64,000 nt of DNA from NCBI GenBank assembly GCA_031422675.1, contig JANPMG010000135.1, positions 1 to 64,000 on the forward strand, read 5' to 3'. Positions 58,901-64,000 of this stretch are shown piece by piece. The stretch is from JAENVU01 sp031422675. GTDB taxonomy: Bacteria; Actinomycetota; Acidimicrobiia; IMCC26256; JAENVU01. Within the stretch, counting starts at the first letter, position 1. Each line of letters opens with the position of its first letter. The notes under the pieces are model-generated. The model did no database searches and was not told the origin of the DNA. It saw nothing but the letters and a program-made list of their open reading frames with translations. Both the position numbers and the translations under genes were made by a program.

Positions 58901-61270
58901 GGTGTCGAGCTTTACCGTGATCGGTGTGGCGTCGGTGGTGAGTCCGGCGTCGTTGGTGCACGAGCCCTGAACCTCGATGCCGGTGGTCTCGGTGGCGAGC
59001 ACCTGGTCGGCGGTGCAGCTCAGCGGTCCGCTGATCGAGTCGGCACCGGAGGTGGCGACCGTGACGTCGGACGTGTACCAGCCGTTCGCGCCGAGCGTGC
59101 CGGCGGTGACGACGAGTTCGGTCGAGGGTGCGCTCTTGTCGAGCTTGACGAGCAGTGACGTGGCGTCGGTGCTGAGGCCGGCGTCGTTCGTGCATGATCC
59201 GGCAACGAACGTGCCCGCTGTCTCGTCGAGGAGGTCCTGGGGCGCGGTGCAGGTGACCGGCGTGCTCGTCGAGTCGGCACCGGAGGTGGCAATCGTGACG
59301 TCGGAGGTGTACCAGCCGTTCGCGCCGAGCGTGCCACCAGTGACGGCGAGCCCGACGGTGGGCGCCGTGGTCTCGAGTTTGACCACGAGCGGCGTGGCGT
59401 CGGTGGTCAGCCCGGCGGCGTTCGTGCACATGCCGACGACCGTGGCGCCGGCGGAGTCGTCGCTCACCTGTTGGTCCGCGCTGCACGCAACGGGCCCGCT
59501 GACCGGGTCGGCACCGGAGGTGGCCACGGTGACCGCGGACGTGTACCAGCCGTTGTCGCCGGGCGTGCCGGCAGAGACGGCGAGGATGGCCGTCGGCGCA
59601 GAGGAATCGACCTTGATCGTGAGCGGCGTCGCCTCAGTGGTGAGGCCGGCGTCGTTGGTGCAGGAACCGGTGACCACGATCCCCACCGTGTCCACCGCGA
59701 TTTCGCGATCGGCACTGCACGTCGCGCCGCTGGTGGGATCGGCACCGACGGTGCGAACGGTGACGTCGGACGTGTACCAGCCGTTCGCGCCGGGAGTGCC
59801 CGAGATCACCTGGAGCTCCGCCGTCGGCGGCGACGCGTCGCGCGCGATGGTGAGTGAATCGGCGTCGTGCTGACGGCCGGCGTCGTTGGTGCACGAGCCG
59901 TCGAACACGGTCCCGGTGGTGTCTTGGGTCTGATGCTGGTCCGCGGTGCAGTCCACCGGTTCACTGACGGTGTCGGCGCCGGCGGTGCGAACGGTGACGT
60001 CCGAGGTGTACCAGCCGTTCGCACCAAGCGTCCCGGACGTGACCGAGAGGCTGGCCGAAGGGTCAGTCTGGTCGATGCGCACGATGAACGGCGCCGACGC
60101 GGTTTGCAGACCGGCGGCATTCGTGCACGTTCCGGCGACGGTGGTGCCGGCCGTGTCGGTCGTGAGGTGCTGAACGGTGGTGCAGGTGACCGCGCCACTG
60201 ATCCGGTCGGCGCCCGCGGTCGTGACCGCGACCTCGGAGGTGTACCAGCCGTTCGCGCCGAGCGTCCCGGCTGTCACCTGGGCGGTCGCCGACGGTCCTG
60301 ACGTGTCGACTTTCACCGTGAGCGGCGCCGCGCTGGTCGTCAGACCGGCCTGGTTGGTGCAGGTGCCGTTGAACACAGCGCCGGTGGTCTCAGCCGATTG
60401 CAGCTGAGCCGAGGTGCAGGTCGCGGGCGCGCTGACCGAGTCGGCGCCCCCGGTGCTGACCGTGACGTTGGACGTGTACCAGCCGTTCGCGCCGAGGGTG
60501 CCGGCCGGGGAGAGTTCCGCGCTGGGCGCGGTCTTGTCGATCTTGACGTTGCGCGAGCGGGTCGCCGAGCCGCCGGTGCTGTGTGCCGTGCAGCCGGAAA
60601 GCGCGCCCGCAGTCTCGGCGGTGAAGGCTTGGACCCCGCAGCCGCTGTCGATGACCACGGCGGACTCGGGATCGGTGACGCTCCAGGAGACCGTGGCGTT
60701 CGACGTGAGCCACCCGTTGCTGCCCGCCGTACCTGCGACGGTCGAGGTGATCACGGGAGGAGTGGTGTCGACGGGGGCAGCCGGCGCAACGTTGAGCGTG
60801 ATACTCACCTGGCCCTGACCACCGGAGTTGACGTCGGCGTCGTTCGCGCTCCATCGCACCTTGTACGTGAAGGTGCCGGTCGTGGGCGGGGCACCGATGG
60901 TGACGGTGCTCCGCACCGGGCTCGTAGCGGGGTTCGGGCTCGGACACGACACGGTGTCGGCCGGCCAAGTTGCCGGTCGGTTCACGGTGACCGAGGTTGC
61001 GCTCAACGCGCCGCCGGACGGGACGTTCGATGCCGCGCTGTCGTAGCTCAGACCGACCGAGCTGTTCATGTGGCTCTTGCCCTGACACTCGATGATGAGG
61101 TCGGCGCCGAAGGTCTGGACCTGGCCCGGCGTGGCCGACAGGGAGATCGAGTTCTGGGTCCCGACCGTCACGAAGTCCACGTCGGGCTGGAACTGATCGG
61201 CGAATGCCGGCACGGACAAGGTTGAGAACAGCGTGAGAACCACACCAAGAACGAGACTGATACGACGCAC
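55973..61270 (-). CDS. Giant secreted repeat protein with PxKF-like C-terminus
   Basis: A 1765-residue protein with a Sec signal (MRRISLVLGV to AFA, about 25 residues) and a GGAGGAG site before its GTG. After an N-terminal domain of about 170 residues come 18 tandem Ig-like repeats of roughly 77-78 residues. Seventeen have a GxxGANGWYTSDVTV-type strand, a first Cys in CTADQ, a second in GSCTNDAG and a link such as IKLDKTAPTA. The first repeat is divergent. Each probably forms one intradomain disulphide. The C-terminus (VYAFDGFLQPIND, VPVKLQLKRADG, YYWRIGATLDDGQTYFVNIGL) resembles the PxKF domain of actinobacterial secreted proteins. Likely a cell-surface stalk or adhesin. The DNA repeats are about 230 bases, so recombination is likely. 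Confidence 0.88.
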   Translation of the reverse strand: MRRISLVLGVVLTLFSTLSVPAFADQFQPDVDFVTVGTQNSISLSATPGQVQTFGADLIIECQGKSHMNSSVGLSYDSAASNVPSGGALSATSVTVNRPATWPADTVSCPSPNPATSPVRSTVTIGAPPTTGTFTYKVRWSANDADVNSGGQGQVSITLNVAPAAPVDTTPPVITSTVAGTAGSNGWLTSNATVSWSVTDPESAVVIDSGCGVQAFTAETAGALSGCTAHSTGGSATRSRNVKIDKTAPSAELSPAGTLGANGWYTSNVTVSTGGADSVSAPATCTSAQLQSAETTGAVFNGTCTNQAGLTTSAAPLTVKVDTSGPSATAQVTAGTLGANGWYTSEVAVTTAGADRISGAVTCTTVQHLTTDTAGTTVAGTCTNAAGLQTASAPFIVRIDQTDPSASLSVTSGTLGANGWYTSDVTVRTAGADTVSEPVDCTADQHQTQDTTGTVFDGSCTNDAGRQHDADSLTIARDASPPTAELQVISGTPGANGWYTSDVTVRTVGADPTSGATCSADREIAVDTVGIVVTGSCTNDAGLTTEATPLTIKVDSSAPTAILAVSAGTPGDNGWYTSAVTVATSGADPVSGPVACSADQQVSDDSAGATVVGMCTNAAGLTTDATPLVVKLETTAPTVGLAVTGGTLGANGWYTSDVTIATSGADSTSTPVTCTAPQDLLDETAGTFVAGSCTNDAGLSTDATSLLVKLDKSAPSTELVVTAGTLGANGWYTSDVTVATSGADSISGPLSCTADQVLATETTGIEVQGSCTNDAGLTTDATPITVKLDTTAPTAQLSVTAGTLGANGWYTSDVTVATSGADSISGPVTCTADQVLATETTGTDVTGSCTNDAGLMTDATPVTIKLDGSNPTAALSADGTLGANGWYTSAVVVHTTGADTISAPVACTPDQHQTDDTTGTEFNGSCANEAGSLQSADPLTVKVDTTPPTATLQVMAGTVGANGWYTSDVTVATVGEDATSGVTCTADSVVSTETAGTVVTGSCTNGAGLSTDAAPITIKLDQTGPSAALAVTDGTLGTNGWYTSDVTVATSGADSISGPITCTADQVLSTETTGSAFHGTCTNDAGLATDADALTIKLDKSGPAAAVAAASTLGSHGWYIADVTVSTTGSDDIGAPVACTPDQLLHDDTTGTVVTGSCTNDAGLATDAAPVTIKLDQTGPSASLAITAGDLGGNGWYTSPVTVATSGGDVTSAPVTCSADQTFTTDTLSTAVPGACTNAAGLSTDAAPLTFKLDTTDPSANLSVTSGDAGANGWYTSDVTVHTSGADNVSEPVDCTTDQQQVDDTPGTVFHGSCTNNAGRHQDAEPLTIGRDASPPTATLEIISGNVGANGWYTSDVTVRTVGTDPTSGASCSAQQTLTAETGGTIVTGSCTNDAGLSTAAAPLTIKLDKTAPTAQLAVVGGALGANDWYTSDVTVRASGSDTVSGAVTCTPDQSQTSETSGAIFHGSCTNAAGLTTAAEAITVKLDASGPSAAVAVSAGTLGANGWYTSHVTVRTSGADDLSGPVTCTADQHQTNDTAGAVFTGSCTNTAGLTTATAPLTVMVDKTAPVVAVTSVAPIYQLATLPTPGCATQDVTSGVAANATPTITGGNANGVGTFTVTCAGARDRAGNTGSTTLPFRVVYAFDGFLQPINDTAHQTGLTTSVFKAGSTVPVKLQLKRADGTVVSPTTAPQWLTPTKGGATSVAVDESSYSGPATTGGSYRWDANGRQLIYNWATPKSGLGYYWRIGATLDDGQTYFVNIGLK

Positions 61271-61414
61271 GAGCTCTTACTCCTCCGGTTGCGAGACACC
61301 CAAGGTGCCGATGCGTCGGTTTCGCCACTCGCTCCCCGCAGGCCAGGCGACCAGATGCAGCCTGCGGATCTACGCCGCCCGAGCATTGGACACCGGCCTC
61401 ACCCTCCGCGCCTA

Positions 61415-61444
61415 TCCCAATCTTGGGGATCTTTGCTCGTCGAC
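61415..61444. promoter_or_regulatory. Near-palindromic element upstream of the giant repeat gene
   Basis: TCCCAA, TTGGGGATCT and TCGTCGAC in the same order and nearly the same spacing as at 44376-44408, about 145 bases upstream of the GTG at 61270. The core ATCCCAATCTTGGGGAT is an imperfect palindrome. Confidence 0.45.
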
Positions 61445-61527
61445 GTTGAGTTCTTGGGCGTCAGCTGACCAGCGGGAGGAGGAGGTCATCGAGCGCGGTG
61501 TCGTTCTCAGCAAACAGGACCGCCTGG

Positions 61528-61990
61528 GGCACTGTTGCATTGGCGCACGAGCGCGGTCAGCGGTGAGGGTGGCGTGATGAGATCTCGTCGTTCCCGTCCT
61601 GTGCCCGCGATTCCGAGTTCAGCCTTCGCCGGTTTTCGGTCCCGCCCGAGATGGCCCCGGCGCTACGGGCCGCGATCGAAGGACTCACGCCCGCCGCGTT
61701 TCACAACACGGAGCAGTGTGCGAACAACCGCGTCGAATGCGGCCACGGTCGGCTCAAAGCCAGACTCCGACCGATGCGCGGACTCAAACCCGCCCACTCG
61801 GCACGCGTCATCATCCGCGGTCACGCCTTGATGCAGAACATCCGTCGCGGCCACTACGAACTCGGCATCGACGCGCGCCACCACCGGCGCATCGCGACCG
61901 TATTCACCGAACTCGCCCACACGATCTGAACCCGAAACGGGACCGGAACTCCCTTCACCGCGTCCCGATCCGAAACAACGCAACAGAGCC
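61528..61990 (+). mobile_element. Internally deleted IS6-family element
   Basis: Bounded by GGCACTGTTGCATT (61528-61541) and, inverted, GGCTCTGTTGCGTT (61990-61977), which match at 12 of 14 positions and resemble IS6/IS26 terminal repeats. The 463-base element carries the extreme N-terminus of an IS6 transposase (SSAFAGF region near 61615-61640) joined to its C-terminus. The middle, including the first two acidic catalytic residues, is gone. No clear target duplication was found. It could be moved only by a full-length relative. Confidence 0.7.
61651..61929 (+). pseudogene. IS6-family transposase, C-terminal fragment
   Basis: Codes for the C-terminal end of a DDE transposase of the IS6 family: PAAFHNTEQCANNRVECGHGRLKARLRPMRGLK, then SARVIIRGHALMQNIRRGHYELG. 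The Glu of the DDE triad is in NNRVE. The Asp-His usually following (VExDH) reads Gly-His here. About 150-200 residues of the catalytic core are missing. Confidence 0.75.
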
Positions 61991-62219
61991 GCCGGGCTCC
62001 ATCGCGGCGGCGAGGTGCTCGACGTCTTCTTCGGCGAGGACCTCGGCGATCTCGCACCCTCGAGATCACAGCGCCGACGATATTCGTACCGCCTCGCAAT
62101 GCGCACCGGTTGCACCGATCACCGCGGCCAACCCGCTCAGCGGCGAGCTGCCCTTATACGTGCCTCCGAGGGCCTGGCTCTCGCTGTTCCTCGAACCATC
62201 CGTGGCGATTCGTTGGCGG

Positions 62220-63407
62220 CTAAACCTCGCATACGGCGATGGAGGGTGCGTCGCGTCGTGCCTTGTCCGTTGCCGTGGCGAGTTCAGCCAGCGGCGTGTA
62301 CTTCGTGCGGGACGGGTCGATCCCCAGCGATGCTGCGTCGGCACCGTTCAACCGTTCGACAAGCGACTTCGAGGCGAGCGATCGACCGCCCATGGCGCAG
62401 GCTTCGATGCGCGCGGTCTCGTTGACTTCGTCGCCGAGTGCGGTCACTTCGCTACGGCCGGTTGTGAGGATACGGCCGACGTACAGCGTCGAGCCCCAGT
62501 GCAGCCCGAAGCGCAATGAAACCTCGGCATCGGTCAGGTCGCATCGCGCGGCGACATCTGGGAGCGCGGTTCGTAGCGCTCGTGAGGCCGCGATGCATGA
62601 TCGGGCGGCCGCGGATTCCGAGTCGTAGGTCTCGGCGAGGAAGAACGCGGTGACGCCATCGCCGGCATGACGGCCGACGATGCCGCCTTCATCGATGATG
62701 CACTGATCAGCAGCTCGCACGAGGCGACGACCGAACGCGAAGTACTGCGCGGTCGAAAGCCGTCGCGCGAGCGGAGACGACGCTTCGAGATCGGCGATCA
62801 GGATCGCCGCAGGCCGCCGATCCGGACGTTCCACGAGCCGCGTGCGTTCGAGATGACCCAGGTTCGCCGCCGCGGCCGCTGCCGCGAGGTGCGACATGCC
62901 AGGAGCCGGCTTGTGAATGCTGAACACACCCACAAAACGTCCGGACGGGTCGAGGATTCGAATATCGAGCATCTGATTGTCGATCTTGAGTCCGCCGGAC
63001 CTCCCGACCCCATGACTCCACGTCACCGCCGGTCGCTCCCGTGACTCCAGTGAGTCGACGAGGTCACGGAGCTCGGGTGCCACCAGCTCGGCGAGACGAG
63101 CCTTGTCCCCGTTCAGTTCGAAGAGCAGTTGCGGGCCGTTCGCCATGAATATCTGGCGCACGTCGTCAATACCACTACGGGGGAACTCCAGGAAGAACTG
63201 CATCCACTCCGGGCCGAAGAAGTACTTGCCGAGTGGCATGGCTGCTGTCGCTCGAGGACCATACGTCAGTTTCACTTCGTCGCTGGCGAAGCTAACCATG
63301 CCATCGGCGTCGTAGATGTACACCCACGATCCTGTCTCGTTCGCCGCTTCCGCGAGCAAAGCCAGGATCGGGTCATCCGGGTAAGCGTTGGCTGTTCGAT
63401 CCTCCAC
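62220..63407 (-). CDS. PAS-domain class III nucleotidyl cyclase
   Basis: A 395-residue cytoplasmic protein. Residues about 10-150 look like a PAS sensor (ETGSWVYIYDADGMVSFASDEVKLTYG, later LDIRILDPSGRFVGVFSIHKP). Residues about 195-360 are a cyclase domain with metal Asp in ILIADLEASSPLARRLS and GRHAGDGVTAFF, RFGLHWGSTLYVG, and the Asn/Arg pair in LGDEVNETARIEA. It should make cAMP or cGMP in response to an unknown signal. The GTG start has TAGTGT 6 bases upstream. It lies next to the IS6 remnant, with a 229-base gap holding nothing recognisable. Confidence 0.85.
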   Translation of the reverse strand: MEDRTANAYPDDPILALLAEAANETGSWVYIYDADGMVSFASDEVKLTYGPRATAAMPLGKYFFGPEWMQFFLEFPRSGIDDVRQIFMANGPQLLFELNGDKARLAELVAPELRDLVDSLESRERPAVTWSHGVGRSGGLKIDNQMLDIRILDPSGRFVGVFSIHKPAPGMSHLAAAAAAANLGHLERTRLVERPDRRPAAILIADLEASSPLARRLSTAQYFAFGRRLVRAADQCIIDEGGIVGRHAGDGVTAFFLAETYDSESAAARSCIAASRALRTALPDVAARCDLTDAEVSLRFGLHWGSTLYVGRILTTGRSEVTALGDEVNETARIEACAMGGRSLASKSLVERLNGADAASLGIDPSRTKYTPLAELATATDKARRDAPSIAVCEV

Positions 63408-63830
63408 CCGCCGACACTAGACCCAGCCGGATCGCCGTCCGCGACCCCGAACACCCAGCGGTATGACAGGCCGCCACGCTGCCATTGCGAACGTCTCGGT
63501 CCCGGCGATCGCGCCAGATGACACCGACCATCCATCACTCATCGCGCAGCCGAAGGTCGAGGGTTCGGTCGTGGTTGCCGTCGAGATGACCAGCGAGCGC
63601 GGATCTGCCGATCTGGCGCGTCCTGGCGGGCGCGACGCGTTCGCATCATTGACGATCTGCGCCCCAAGTTTCGATGAGCCCGACCCGCGATCGCAACGAT
63701 CCGACGACCGGTCCACCATCTCTGCCTGCCTGCATAGGCAAGGGTCTGAATAAGAAGACGATGGTGCCCGAGCGACAGGACACGCCAAACGACACCCGGC
63801 CAGGCCAGACGTTGTAATTCTGACAACGAG
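63408..63830. other. Intergenic region without a supported gene
   Basis: About 420 bases between the PAS-cyclase start and tRNA-Val. A TAGTGT box for the cyclase lies at 63414-63419 (minus strand). Short frames on both strands lack ribosome sites and family resemblance. A TGACAACGAG-type sequence adjoins the tRNA 3' end. Nothing else was recognised. Confidence 0.4.
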
Positions 63831-63904
63831 TGGGCGGTAGAGGACTCGAACCTCCGACCTCTTGCGTGTCGAGCAAGCGCTCTAACCAACTGAGCTAACC
63901 GCCC
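63831..63904 (-). tRNA. tRNA-Val (anticodon GAC)
   Basis: Minus strand: acceptor GGGCGGT/ACCGCCC, D arm GCTC...GAGC, anticodon stem CTTGC/GCAAG around TCGACAC, T arm GGAGG-TTCGAGT-CCTCT, discriminator A at 63831. The anticodon by position is GAC (Val). Position 33, before the anticodon, is C instead of the near-universal U. CCA is not encoded. Confidence 0.9.
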
Positions 63905-63956
63905 CTGCGAGTCGCCGACAGTATCAGCAGCAGATTCGCGCCCCGGACCCAACGCG

Positions 63957-64000
63957 CTAATCGTGCGCGATGGCCTCCAGAACGTCGAGGCGGCTGGCGT
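63957..64000 (-). CDS. C-terminal end of an unidentified gene, cut by window edge
   Basis: From the right edge the minus strand reads ASRLDVLEAIAHD and then TAG at 63959-63957, a plausible helical C-terminus just upstream of tRNA-Val. Only 13 residues are visible, so neither family nor frame can be confirmed. Confidence 0.35.
   Translation of the reverse strand, partial: ASRLDVLEAIAHD

Noticed and set aside
56528..59158. 876-codon plus-strand open frame rich in repeats
   Set aside because: It is the antisense of the giant repeat gene, and its repetitiveness simply mirrors that gene. It has no signal, ribosome site or domain.
55973..61270. Possible CRISPR array or satellite because of regular repeats
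   Set aside because: The repeat period of about 230 bases is in-frame coding with conserved Cys and Trp residues. There are no short identical repeats with unique spacers, and no cas genes.
63463..63753. 96-codon plus-strand frame between the PAS-cyclase and tRNA-Val
   Set aside because: No ribosome site or -10 box, composition like non-coding shadow, and no recognisable domain. An overlapping minus-strand frame is equally unsupported.

Overview
The window is high-GC actinobacterial chromosome. I infer a member of the Acidimicrobiia (Actinomycetota), not a mycobacterium or streptomycete. Supporting features are mycothiol synthase (mshD), an Eis-type acetyltransferase, an InhA-like enoyl-ACP reductase, a DUF222/HNH-family gene, many GTG starts, ATGA/GTGA gene overlaps and many apparently leaderless promoters. 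Class-level placement is inference; the actinobacterial assignment is well supported.

Layout. 1-2.2 kb: two secreted lipoproteins (one cut by the window edge, one a PQQ-like propeller) and an RsbW-type ATPase. 2.3-2.6 kb: tRNA-Leu with a repeat family behind it. 2.7-6.9 kb: a type II fatty-acid synthesis operon (fabD, fabG, acpP, fabF, InhA-like fabI). 7-11.8 kb: peroxiredoxin, an MFS transporter, and a DUF1800/DUF1501 secreted pair. 11.8-15.9 kb: trpC-trpF-trpB-trpA plus a small Cys-rich protein. 15.9-20 kb: GH1 glycosidase, a broken DUF222-HNH gene, and a second PQQ-like propeller. 20-22.6 kb: hisI-trpE-ygfZ operon. 22.7-27.5 kb: S9 peptidase, SDR, thioesterase, hydrolase, and a very strong terminator hairpin. 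27.5-31.2 kb: hisD-hisC-hisB-hisA. 31.3-41.9 kb: eis-like, nth, mshD-rlmN, an M2-like metallopeptidase, a C69 peptidase, a YyaL-type thioredoxin protein and small genes. 41.9-44.3 kb: a subtilase with C-terminal repeats. 44.9-48.8 kb: tRNA-Val(CAC), nitroreductase, aceE. 48.8-55.3 kb: a minus-strand operon of two FtsX-type permeases, a DUF4097 protein and a class III cyclase. 55.4-61.3 kb: mobile-element debris and a 1765-residue secreted repeat protein. 61.5-64 kb: an internally deleted IS6-type element, a PAS-cyclase, tRNA-Val(GAC) and the 3' end of another gene.

Housekeeping anabolism (fatty acids, Trp, His, pyruvate dehydrogenase) dominates. The trp and his pathways are split over several operons: trpE sits with hisI, and hisH, hisF, hisG, hisE, trpD and trpG are absent here. 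Accessory material is concentrated near the tRNA genes and from 52 to 62 kb.

The most notable non-coding signals are: divergent gene pairs whose -10 boxes interlock on a shared TA with no room for a leader; a duplicated promoter plus leader-peptide module in front of both permease genes; a repeat family attached to tRNA 3' ends; a hisA gene with no canonical start codon; and a shared near-palindromic element upstream of the two large secreted proteins. No CRISPR array, prophage, complete insertion sequence or rRNA was seen.
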